Positions 1 to 7,626 of a DNA stretch of 36,236 nt are shown here, in pieces (positions within the stretch are counted from its first letter, which is position 1; every line of letters begins with the position of its first letter). This DNA comes from Lachnospiraceae bacterium. Its GTDB lineage: Bacteria; Bacillota; Clostridia; Lachnospirales; Lachnospiraceae. The DNA is taken from assembly GCA_017544285.1 (NCBI GenBank), contig JAFYEL010000127.1, positions 1-36,236 of the forward strand. Direction: 5' to 3'. The notes below the pieces were generated by a model. It was not told where the DNA came from. It saw only the letters and a program-made list of their open reading frames with translations, and ran no database searches. The translations under genes were made by a program, and so were the position numbers.

Positions 1-429
1 AGCCTCACCCAGTGAAGAACCCTCGATAGCTGCGATGATAAGAACGTCGCACTTACCGGAGATCATGTTCTCAACCTGTGAAAGCTGTGTCTGAACGTCA
101 TTTGATGCATACTGAAGGTCTACATCATAACCTGCTGCCTTAAGCTGGCTCTCCATGTTGGCACCGTCCTGGTTCCATCTCTGAAGATCCTTGGTGGGCA
201 TTGAAACGCCAACCTTCTTGCCTGCTACTGAAGCGTCAGCTGCGGGAGCATCAGCTGCGGGAGCTGCCTCTTCGGTCTTTGCCTCTGCTGCGGGAGCGGG
301 AGCTGCCTCTTCGGTCTTTGCCTCGCCCTCAGCTGCGGGTGCGGGTGCTGCAGCTTGGCCGCCACAACCTGCTAAAAGAGTGGCAGTCATTGCTGCGCTT
401 AAAAGTACGCTAAACAATCTCTTTTTCAT
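1..429 (-). CDS. ChvE/XylF-like sugar-binding lipoprotein (partial, 3' end outside window)
   Basis: Open from an ATG at 429 to the window edge (143 residues visible). The N-terminus is a lipoprotein signal peptide ending LLAGC, with Cys22 as the lipidation site. An Ala/Pro/Glu-rich linker of about 45 residues follows, then the start of a periplasmic-binding fold: VGVSMPTKDLQRWNQDG, then QLSQVENMISGKCDVLIIAA. This resembles ChvE-type monosaccharide receptors of ABC importers. An AGGAG lies about 8 nt before the ATG. The preceding minus-strand gene also encodes a XylF-type binding protein, but a hairpin at 607-637 separates them, so this is probably its own transcription unit. It likely leads an ABC sugar-transport operon continuing left of the window. 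The exact sugar cannot be told. Confidence 0.85.
   Translation of the reverse strand, partial: MKKRLFSVLLSAAMTATLLAGCGGQAAAPAPAAEGEAKTEEAAPAPAAEAKTEEAAPAADAPAADASVAGKKVGVSMPTKDLQRWNQDGANMESQLKAAGYDVDLQYASNDVQTQLSQVENMISGKCDVLIIAAIEGSSLGEA
259..324. repeat. 27-bp direct repeat encoding an Ala/Glu-rich linker
   Basis: The 27 bp at 259-285 recur exactly at 298-324, a period of 39 bp (13 codons). The repeats lie in the linker between lipid anchor and sugar-binding domain of the ChvE-like lipoprotein and encode an AKTEEAAPA-type unit. The in-frame period points to expansion of a flexible cell-surface spacer. Confidence 0.9.
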
Positions 430-479
430 TTTCAACTCTCCTTTGTATTTAAATTAATGTTCTGTACTCTTTGAATCCA

Positions 480-499
480 CCGGATGGAAAACCTTCCGG
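480..499 (-). other. Hairpin in the leader of the ChvE-like gene
   Basis: CCGGA/TCCGG arms enclose a GG-AAAA-CC inner stem, with one T-T mismatch. It lies about 50 nt upstream of the ATG at 429 in the 275-bp gap between the two sugar-binding-protein genes. No long U-run follows on either strand, so a terminator is unlikely. It could be an mRNA-stabilising or regulatory hairpin. The rest of the gap (430-705) shows no convincing gene. A weak promoter candidate (TTGCGA, 17 nt, TTTTAT on the minus strand, around 550-580) is too poor to call. Confidence 0.4.
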
Positions 500-606
500 G
501 GGCTTCGCTACAATGCCACTATATCACAGGGATTTAAACAATAAAACAGGAATTATCCCTCAATCGCAAGCACATTTTTATCATTTTTACCCTTTTTGAC
601 AAAAGA

Positions 607-637
607 ATAGCACAATCTTGTATCAAGACTGTGCTAT
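607..637 (-). terminator. Terminator-like hairpin after the XylF-like gene
   Basis: Two 14-nt arms (607-620 and 624-637) pair with a single mismatch around a 3-nt loop. On the minus strand the stem is followed by TCTTTTGTC, a modest U-tract. It lies about 70 nt after the TAG stop of the XylF-like gene, so it probably ends or attenuates the sensor operon. A third copy of the half-site TTGTGCTAT occurs at 648-656, so an operator role is also possible. Confidence 0.6.
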
Positions 638-705
638 ACATACAAATTTGTGCTATATTTTTAACCCGATCAGGGTAATAATGCCCTAAAAGTGCAGTAA
701 ATACG

Positions 706-1752
706 CTACTTTGTGGCGTAAAGATATACATCCTCCCTGAGGTGATAGCCCGCATCTATAACGGTTTCATCCATGTTTTCCTTGTATACCGCTATGGGCT
801 CAAGCATCACATAGGGTACATCGTAGCTTCCGTCGGACATCCTGTCAGATATCTCGGTAAGCTTCTCTCCCTTGGCCAGCCTCACCGCGTACTCCGCCGC
901 CGCCCTGGCAAGCTTTTCCACCGGCTTAAAAACGGTCATGACCTGCGTGCCCTGGACTATCCTCTGGCAGGCCTCAAGATCCGCATCCTGCCCCACAAGC
1001 CTTATACCTCCGGCCCTGCGGTTTTCCGCCAGCACCCTGTACACTGCGGTGGCAATGCCGTCGTTTCCGCACATGATGCCGTCAACCTGGTCAAGTATAC
1101 CGATGTTTTCGGAAATATAATCCGCCGCATACTCCGGTTTCCAACCCAGGGCGTGCACCTCGTCCACTATGGTCACCGAGTGCTTTGCCATCACTTCCTT
1201 GAAGCCCTCTCCAAGCTGTGCCACATTGGGGTCCTCGTTGGGTCCCGCGCACATCAGGACTTTTCTGTTCTTCAGCCCGGATCTCACCATTCCCTCACCC
1301 ATGAGGGTGCCGACCTGCCTGTTGTCAAAGGATATGTACAGGTCAACGTTGCTGTCGTGAATCATCCTGTCGTAGGCTATCACGGGAATGCCAGCGGCAT
1401 GGGCTTTTCCGCAAACTCCGCTCAAGGCGTCGGAATCTATTCCCACTATCACTATGGCGTCCACCTGCTTTGAGATCAGGTACTCTATCTGTGATATCTG
1501 GGTCTGGGTATCACCGTTGGCATTCTGTACATTGACCTTGGCCCCCAGGCTCTTGCACTGGTCCACAAACACATCCCTGTCTCTCTGCCAGCGCTCTATG
1601 AGAAATGAATCGAAACTCACGCCTATGGTCAGCTCGTCTTCGTTTTTTATCTCCCCGTCATTTTCCGGAGCTTCGGCGCTTTTTCTGCATCCGGATACCG
1701 GTAATACCAGCAGCAAGAGCAGGGCAGCTATGATGATGATCTTACTTTTCAT
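706..1752 (-). CDS. XylF-like D-xylose/sugar-binding lipoprotein
   Basis: 348 residues. The lipoprotein signal peptide ends LPVSGC (Cys22). The mature protein carries XylF hallmarks: SFLIERWQRDRDVFV, NGDTQTQISQIEYLI, AYDRMIHD, YISFDN, GQDADLEACQRI and GTQVMTVFKP, which line the sugar pocket in the E. coli xylose-binding protein family. The ATG at 1752 was chosen over an in-frame start at 1839 because only it gives an export signal; it overlaps the end of the YesN-like gene by 11 bp, suggesting translational coupling. No transporter ATPase or permease is adjacent, so it may capture sugar for a transporter encoded elsewhere or help the neighbouring sensor. The stop codon is TAG, one of three in the window. 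Confidence 0.85.
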   Translation of the reverse strand: MKSKIIIIAALLLLLVLPVSGCRKSAEAPENDGEIKNEDELTIGVSFDSFLIERWQRDRDVFVDQCKSLGAKVNVQNANGDTQTQISQIEYLISKQVDAIVIVGIDSDALSGVCGKAHAAGIPVIAYDRMIHDSNVDLYISFDNRQVGTLMGEGMVRSGLKNRKVLMCAGPNEDPNVAQLGEGFKEVMAKHSVTIVDEVHALGWKPEYAADYISENIGILDQVDGIMCGNDGIATAVYRVLAENRRAGGIRLVGQDADLEACQRIVQGTQVMTVFKPVEKLARAAAEYAVRLAKGEKLTEISDRMSDGSYDVPYVMLEPIAVYKENMDETVIDAGYHLREDVYLYATK

Positions 1753-3352
1753 TTGATACCGTCCATTTTTCTCTGTAATCGGTGGGTGTGACTCCCACGT
1801 TTTTCTTAAAGGTCCTGGAGAAGTAGTTTGCATCGGCATAGCCGACCTGCATGCCTATCTCCTTCATTGTCAGCTCTCCCTCCTCGATAAGCTCCCTTGC
1901 CTTGTTTATCCTCAGGTTGGTGAGATATTCGATAAAGGTGGAGCCGGTGCTGTCCTTGAACAGCTTGCTGAAATAGAAGGGACTGATGTCGACGCTTCTT
2001 GAGACGTCGTCAAGGGAGATATCCCTGTCGTAATTTTCCTCGATGTATTTTCTTGCCTTGTCCACCACGGAATCCGCCTGTCTCTCCTTGCGCAGGTTCA
2101 CCCAGGTGCAGGCTGTCCGCATCTTCTCAAGAAACCAGGACTTGATCTGGGACAGGTCGCTCATGGCCAGAAGATCCGGCATATAGTCTTTTCTTGACAT
2201 GAACCTGTAAGTCTTGCCGCTCTTGCGGTATGCTATGTTCTCGGCCCAGAGCACAAACTCAAGAGCCTTCAGCTTTACATCCATGATATAGGCGCCGTAG
2301 ACCTCCGACATCCAGTCGAAGAACCTGGAGCAGGCGATCACCGCCGCATCCGCGTCTCCTCTTTTGACGCACTCGAATATCTCCTGCTCGGTCTCCACGG
2401 GATAGTTTTCCTCGTAGGCAACCTTTACCGGAAGATCCTGGGTCATGGCCACGTCGGTGTTTGTCAGCACCAGGGATTCGATGGCTTCGTTGTAGGAAGA
2501 AAGGGCATCGGTTATTGGATGTACGGTTCCGAAGCCCGCCCTTACAAAGACACCCGTACTGCTTTTCAGCTTTTCAAGGAGCAGCCCGGCTTTTTCCATG
2601 AGCTTGAGTCTTTCGTTGTAATCCTGTTCACCCTCTTCGGCAGGTATGAGCACCGGCAGCTTGTTTGCCACAAAGGAGCCCACCACGCCGGGAAAGAATC
2701 CCTTAACCGTCTCCCGTATCATTGCGTTCTGTGACTGGAGCTTCACCGCAATGCCCACGGGGTTGGTCATATGGTTGTCCTCCTGTTCCTGTCCGAAGAT
2801 CAGGGCCAGCATATAACAGTTCTCCGCCTCGAGCCCCAGGAGTTTTTTGTAATTGTCGATATCCTCCCGGAAATGCTCTCTGGTGAGAAGGTTGTATATA
2901 AGTCCGCTCTCAAGAACGGGCACAACCGTCTCAAGCTTTTCCTTTACCAGAAGATCGCTGGAGCGTTTTTCCCTCTCGGCATCGATCTGTTCCATGGTCT
3001 TTCTCAGGACATCTATGAGCTTTTCGGGTGCCACCGGCTTGTTGAGGTAGTCCACCACTCCCAGGCCTATGGCTTCTCTGGCGTAATCAAATTTGTCGTA
3101 GGCGGATATCACCACAAAGAGTATCCTGTCGTTGCTCCGCCTTATCTCTCTCATGGCATCTATGCCGTTTATTCCCGGCATGTGTATATCCATAAGGGCA
3201 ATATCGGGTCTGAAGGATTCCGAGAGCTCTATGACGCTGCGCCCGCTCCTGGCGGATTCTATCATGACCTCATCTCCGAATTCTTTTTTCAGAAGGAGGG
3301 TCATGGAATCTATGACTATTCCTTCATCATCCGCGATCATTATCTTATACAT
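1742..3352 (-). CDS. YesN-type response regulator with AraC DNA-binding domain
   Basis: 536 residues. An N-terminal receiver domain (about 1-120) has the acidic pair D8/D9, the phosphoacceptor D55 in IALMDIHMPG, S83 and K105 (LNKP). A middle region of about 300 residues lacks a recognised motif, as is usual for YesN proteins. The C-terminal AraC/XylS domain (about 430-530) has both helix-turn-helix units (ISLDDVSRSVDISPFYFSKLFK and LTMKEIGMQVGYADANYFSRTFK). It should be phosphorylated by the adjacent YesM/LytS-type kinase and then activate sugar uptake or catabolic genes, possibly the binding-protein gene at the left edge. It starts 42 bp after the kinase stop, in one operon. Confidence 0.93.
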   Translation of the reverse strand: MYKIMIADDEGIVIDSMTLLLKKEFGDEVMIESARSGRSVIELSESFRPDIALMDIHMPGINGIDAMREIRRSNDRILFVVISAYDKFDYAREAIGLGVVDYLNKPVAPEKLIDVLRKTMEQIDAEREKRSSDLLVKEKLETVVPVLESGLIYNLLTREHFREDIDNYKKLLGLEAENCYMLALIFGQEQEDNHMTNPVGIAVKLQSQNAMIRETVKGFFPGVVGSFVANKLPVLIPAEEGEQDYNERLKLMEKAGLLLEKLKSSTGVFVRAGFGTVHPITDALSSYNEAIESLVLTNTDVAMTQDLPVKVAYEENYPVETEQEIFECVKRGDADAAVIACSRFFDWMSEVYGAYIMDVKLKALEFVLWAENIAYRKSGKTYRFMSRKDYMPDLLAMSDLSQIKSWFLEKMRTACTWVNLRKERQADSVVDKARKYIEENYDRDISLDDVSRSVDISPFYFSKLFKDSTGSTFIEYLTNLRINKARELIEEGELTMKEIGMQVGYADANYFSRTFKKNVGVTPTDYREKWTVSNEK

Positions 3353-3394
3353 AGTACGTCGTTTCCTTTGTCTGTGTTTGCTCCTTCAGGGAAC

Positions 3395-4885
3395 TCACTC
3401 CTCCATGGGAATGGTTATGGCCACCTCGGTTCCCTGTTCCGATCCCCGGGATATTATCTCAAATCTGCTCTTTTTGTCAAAGTAGAGGGAAAGCCTCTGG
3501 ATAACATTGTTGAGTCCCACGCCGTTGCCCTCATCGGTACGGGTGGAGGCATAGGTGCCGTCCAGTATGCTCTTTACCTTTTCTTCGCTCATTCCCGTGC
3601 CGTTGTCCGTTATGGTGATGCAGACCTCATCATCCACCGCAAAGACCGCAAGTTCGATCCTGCCCTTGTCCCCCATATCGGCTATACCGTATTTCACGCT
3701 GTTCTCCACAATGGGCTGGAGTATCATGCTGGGCACCATAAGCCTGAGGAGCTTTTGATCCTCTATCTTCTTTTCGAAATGTATATCTCCCGAGAACCGC
3801 ACATTGAGGATGTAGATATAGGTGTCCACCATGGCTATCTCATCCTCAAGGGTAACGTCCTCTTTTTTCCTGCTTATGTTGTATCTGAGGAAATCCGCCA
3901 CGTTCTGTATGTATTCCCTTGTCCTCTCGGCACCCTCCAGAAAGGCCAGCTGGCTGCCGGCGTTCAGGGTGTTGAAAAGGAAGTGGGGATCGATCTGGGC
4001 CTGGAGATATTTGAACCTGGCATCCTTTAGGTGAGCCTCCATCATCAGCTCTTTTTCCATGAGGGCCTGCTCTTTTTCCATGCTCTCCCTCAGCCTTTTC
4101 AGGTATCCGGGGATGGATGACACCATCTGGTTGAAGGCCACGGTAACCGTTCCCACCTCATCCATGGCATGGACGGGCACGGTCCCCGCCTCGTCCAGGT
4201 GACCATCCGTAACCTTGTCGGCCATGGCCGCAAGTTCCAACAGAGGATCCGTCATGGTCCTGGTCATAAGGAGTACCAGCAGTATGTCAAACAGCGCCAC
4301 CAGCACAAAGATGATGGTACTGGTCTTCTCCAGATAGGAAAGGGATCTGGAAAGGGTCTCGTAGCTTCCGGTGTTTATCATGAACCGCTGTTTGTTAAGT
4401 CCGGTGATCCCCGCAAACAGATATCCGTAAACCCTTTCGGCTTCAAAGTAATAGGCGCTGTATTTTTCCACATTTCTTCCGCGCCTGGCGTCTATGGTCC
4501 GGCCCGTGAGCCTGAGATAACTCTCCGCCAGCTTTTTTATGTTCCGCTCCATGACCGTCAGAGTGTTGTCGGTCAGGTCGTCGGAAAGCAGCTCCACGTA
4601 TTCCGAAAACGCCTGCTCTTTTTCGTAGTAATCCTGAAGGGTGTCGGTGGAGCGGGTGTTCATATACACATTGAAGGAACTCCTGAGATCTTCCAACGCC
4701 GTCTCCAGCTCGTTCAGCTGGACATTTCCGGAATAAATCTCATCCAGATGACGGATGATCCGGTTTATGTTCAGATACATGACTATGTTGGCAGCCATTA
4801 CCAGGACAACGGAGGCCACCATTACTATCAGCAGCTTTGTCCGGATCGACATGGCAGCCATGCGGCGTTTGGATACTTTCTTCAT
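3395..4885 (-). CDS. YesM/LytS-type sensor histidine kinase
   Basis: 496 residues. TM1 (about 17-38) and TM2 (about 190-207) enclose an extracellular helical sensor region of about 150 residues; a HAMP linker (about 208-262) follows. The His_kinase (LytS/YesM class) motif QAQIDPHFLFNTLN places the phosphoacceptor at H301. The ATPase domain has N395 in PIVENSVKYG, DNGTGM near 427 and GNGVGLNN near 453. The start overlaps the stop of the upstream sugar-binding protein in an ATGA, so the two are made together. By analogy with XylFII-LytS, the extracellular domain probably interacts with that binding protein and passes the signal to the YesN-like regulator just downstream. Confidence 0.93.
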   Translation of the reverse strand: MKKVSKRRMAAMSIRTKLLIVMVASVVLVMAANIVMYLNINRIIRHLDEIYSGNVQLNELETALEDLRSSFNVYMNTRSTDTLQDYYEKEQAFSEYVELLSDDLTDNTLTVMERNIKKLAESYLRLTGRTIDARRGRNVEKYSAYYFEAERVYGYLFAGITGLNKQRFMINTGSYETLSRSLSYLEKTSTIIFVLVALFDILLVLLMTRTMTDPLLELAAMADKVTDGHLDEAGTVPVHAMDEVGTVTVAFNQMVSSIPGYLKRLRESMEKEQALMEKELMMEAHLKDARFKYLQAQIDPHFLFNTLNAGSQLAFLEGAERTREYIQNVADFLRYNISRKKEDVTLEDEIAMVDTYIYILNVRFSGDIHFEKKIEDQKLLRLMVPSMILQPIVENSVKYGIADMGDKGRIELAVFAVDDEVCITITDNGTGMSEEKVKSILDGTYASTRTDEGNGVGLNNVIQRLSLYFDKKSRFEIISRGSEQGTEVAITIPMEE

Positions 4886-5907
4886 GGCGCACCGCCTTCC
4901 CCGGCAGCCGTCACCACGGATATCTCCGAGGTGTAATACTCGTTGGCGTAACCGCTCTCCCTGTATTCGGTAAGGGCCTCTACTCCGTCCCTTCCCATCT
5001 GGATGGTATCTGCCGTAAGTGTGCCTCGGATGATCTTTTTATCCAAAGCCGCCTTTATGGTCTCGGAGGTATGGAAACCCAGGATCTCCACATTTCCGAC
5101 CAGGTTGTAATCCACCACCAGTTGGCTGACGCTGACGGTACTCAGCTCGTCAAGGCATACGAAGGCATCCGCGGGCTTTCTCTCCGAAAAGAGCTTGCGG
5201 ATCTCTTCCTGGGCGGAGAACATGGTACCAGTATGGATCAGGGTGGTCTCCATGTTTACTCTGTCTCCCATGCCGTTTTTTTCAATTTCTTCCCTGATAC
5301 CCGTCAGCAGGATGTTCTGTGATCCCGTAATGTCCGATGCGTCCAAAAGCACCATAACCGAAAGCTTTTCGGCGCTCTCTCCCCTTTCCGTCAGGAGGGA
5401 ACATATCTGCTTTCCGTATTCCCTTCCCATGTTTGACCAGGATATGGATACGTAGCTGATCCTGGCTGATGAAGCGCAGTCATGGTATATGGTGACCACG
5501 GGAATGCCTGCCGCAGCGGCCTTTTCCACCATGGCTGAAAGGGACGAGGATTCGTCGCCGTCCAAAAGGATCCCGTCAACTCCGGAGTAGATAGCCATTT
5601 CCATCTGATCCTCCTTTGACATGGACTGGGAAAGTTCCTGCTGTTGGATCTGGAGGTATATATTGTTCTCGTCGGCCATTTCCTTTGCTCCGCTGAGTAT
5701 GCTCCTCCAGAAATCCGTGTCGGACTCTTCGGTGACCAGGGCGTAGTAGGCGTCGTAGCTTCTCTCTCCGCTGCCTCCCGCCAGCTCGTTGCTCCTGCTC
5801 ACGAGAATATTAAAAAAGGCCAGACCTCCTATCAAAACCGCGACCATGGTCACCCCGACCGCTACTATTCCGATAAATAAAAGTCTGACCTTTTTACTGT
5901 TTTTCAT
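4882..5907 (-). CDS. Membrane-anchored XylFII-like sugar-binding sensor component
   Basis: 341 residues. A single N-terminal membrane segment (about 9-34) has no lipobox, so the protein is anchored rather than lipidated. The rest is a type I periplasmic-binding fold: YYALVTEESDTDFWRSIL, AIYSGVDGILLDG, AAAAGIPVVTIYHD, GREYGKQI, then ADAFVCLDELSTV and LGFHTSETIKAAL near the C-terminus. Fusion by overlap (ATGA) to a YesM/LytS kinase and YesN regulator matches the three-component XylFII-LytS/YesN arrangement described in solventogenic clostridia. Its role is probably to sense an extracellular sugar and modulate the kinase, not to deliver it to a transporter. The ligand is unknown. A GGGAG lies about 11 nt before the ATG. 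Confidence 0.82.
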   Translation of the reverse strand: MKNSKKVRLLFIGIVAVGVTMVAVLIGGLAFFNILVSRSNELAGGSGERSYDAYYALVTEESDTDFWRSILSGAKEMADENNIYLQIQQQELSQSMSKEDQMEMAIYSGVDGILLDGDESSSLSAMVEKAAAAGIPVVTIYHDCASSARISYVSISWSNMGREYGKQICSLLTERGESAEKLSVMVLLDASDITGSQNILLTGIREEIEKNGMGDRVNMETTLIHTGTMFSAQEEIRKLFSERKPADAFVCLDELSTVSVSQLVVDYNLVGNVEILGFHTSETIKAALDKKIIRGTLTADTIQMGRDGVEALTEYRESGYANEYYTSEISVVTAAGEGGAP

Positions 5908-5935
5908 ATGATCGAACGCTCCCGGTCCCTCAGGA

Positions 5936-7600
5936 TCACGGGCTGACCTCCAATGCCTTCAGATATCTGTTATACTGGGCCTGTCTGACCTCTGTAACTT
6001 CTTCAAGATGCAGATCTTCGAGTTCCGTCAGGTAGGAATCGAATTCTTTCTCGATGTCCTTTTTCCCGGTGATAAAGGCTTCGGCATCTTCGTTTACCTT
6101 GTTCTGGATATCCTCCATGTAAAGGTTTGCCGTGTCGCTCTCCTCGCTGGTAGCGTAGATTTCCGGCCAGGGATTTCTGATGTATTTGCGGAGATCTCTG
6201 TTGATCTGCGCATGCCAGTCTGCCACCAGGATATCCGTAGCTTCAACGGACTGTGCGGCGGGAAGTACGAAGGCGGGATTTATCCCCAGCTGCTGGAGCC
6301 AGTCGTTGTCCTTGCCCTTTTCGGTGTATTCCCTGGTGCCGTCGGCAGCCTCGGTATAGCTCTCTCCCTCAAAGCCCCACTGATAGTAGTCCTGGCAGTG
6401 ATCCGACAGAGCGTAATCCAGGAACTTAACCGCGAGCTCTATCTGGGATGATTTGGAGCTTACTCCGAACATGCCCGCAAGTGAATTGCGGCCCACATAG
6501 AAGCCCTCATGCTCTCCGGAGAGGGGTGCCACGCCCACAAATGCCTTTTTGGCTGTTCCGTCGTAGTAGGGAAGGACGTTGGAGTACATCATGGACATTG
6601 CCCAGCTGTAATCAAATGCCACTCCCGTGAGATCCTTGGAGATGCGGTCGATGACCATGTCTCTGTCAAGGCCGGCGTAATCCTTTTCAAGCAGGCCCTC
6701 TTTGTAAAGGCCGTTCAGGAACTCAAGGTATGCCCTGTAGTTTTCGGAATCAGCGTAGGCGTAGGTAACATTGCCTTTGTCGTCTGCCTGGAATCCGCTG
6801 GCCAGATCAAGCCCGAAGGCCGGTCCGAACATATAGGGCAGAAACTCAGCCATGATACTCATGGGAATCTCGTCGGAAGCATCCCCGTTGTCATTCATGT
6901 CGTTATCCCTGAAGTATTTCAAAAGTTCCACCAGCTCATCCAGGGTGTCGGGAGCCTCCATTCCGGCTTTGTCCAGCCAAACCTGGTTGTACATGAGACA
7001 GGGCTGGTAATCGTCCGCCAAATTTGTGCCGGGGACGTAATAGATATGTCCGTCCTCTGCCGTAAGCTCCGCCTTCTCAACGGAATTCAGCGAAAGCCAC
7101 TTGGTGAAATTGGGCATGTAATCAAAGTACTCGTCAAGGGGTACGAAAAGTCCGGACTTGATGTATACCTGATTGGGGTCGGAGCCGGGTATCTTTATGA
7201 TGTCGGCATCGGTATCACCGGAGCTTATAAGCGGCGTAGCTTCTTCCTCGTATTTGTCGTAGTCTATGAGGTGCATATCCGGCTCAACCCCGGCCTCCTC
7301 AAATACCTTGAGGACTATGGGCGCCTTCGATATGTCCACGTTAGTGTAGTTTGATTTTTCAGCGAGGATCTTAAGAGTGCCGCCATCCTGGGTGATGGGA
7401 GCTTCTCCGGTATAAACATATCCGGCGGAATCCTCAACCGTAGTGGCGTTTTCAATGGCACTGTCAACGATATCGGTGTTGGCAAGGCCCGCCTTCTCAG
7501 GCTCCTTTTGGGCACCTCCGCCCGCTGAGTTGCCACAGCCTCCGAGAAGTGTTACGGCCATCGATGTTGCGACCAGAGCCGCAAGTATCCTTTTTTTCAT
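5936..7600 (-). CDS. Extracellular solute-binding lipoprotein, family 1 (LplA-like)
   Basis: 554 residues. The lipoprotein signal peptide ends LLGGC (Cys22), followed by a Gly/Ser spacer and a large cluster-D-type binding fold typical of oligosaccharide or polysaccharide-fragment receptors: GDTDADIIKIPG, LFVPLDEYFDYMPN, MYNQVWLDKAGMEAPDTLDELVELLKYFRDND, then NPAFVLPA. The ATG at 7600 was chosen because AGGAGG sits 6 nt upstream; an in-frame start 10 codons earlier lacks both this site and a signal peptide. It lies between the hybrid kinase (26 bp gap) and the XylFII-like gene (28 bp gap) with no permease genes. In this setting it may deliver ligand to the hybrid kinase or act as an orphan receptor for a distant transporter. 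Confidence 0.88.
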   Translation of the reverse strand: MKKRILAALVATSMAVTLLGGCGNSAGGGAQKEPEKAGLANTDIVDSAIENATTVEDSAGYVYTGEAPITQDGGTLKILAEKSNYTNVDISKAPIVLKVFEEAGVEPDMHLIDYDKYEEEATPLISSGDTDADIIKIPGSDPNQVYIKSGLFVPLDEYFDYMPNFTKWLSLNSVEKAELTAEDGHIYYVPGTNLADDYQPCLMYNQVWLDKAGMEAPDTLDELVELLKYFRDNDMNDNGDASDEIPMSIMAEFLPYMFGPAFGLDLASGFQADDKGNVTYAYADSENYRAYLEFLNGLYKEGLLEKDYAGLDRDMVIDRISKDLTGVAFDYSWAMSMMYSNVLPYYDGTAKKAFVGVAPLSGEHEGFYVGRNSLAGMFGVSSKSSQIELAVKFLDYALSDHCQDYYQWGFEGESYTEAADGTREYTEKGKDNDWLQQLGINPAFVLPAAQSVEATDILVADWHAQINRDLRKYIRNPWPEIYATSEESDTANLYMEDIQNKVNEDAEAFITGKKDIEKEFDSYLTELEDLHLEEVTEVRQAQYNRYLKALEVSP

Positions 7601-7626
7601 ATTTTCCTCCTGTTGTCCGGAAAAGT

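Noticed and set aside
1753..1839. Upstream start for the XylF-like lipoprotein
   Set aside because: It would bury the lipoprotein signal peptide 29 residues inside the protein and lies within the YesN helix-turn-helix coding region.
2771..4030. Long plus-strand open frame (419 codons) opposite the YesN and YesM genes
   Set aside because: It lies antisense to two clearly conserved genes, has no ribosome site and its translation resembles no protein. It is a by-product of codon bias.
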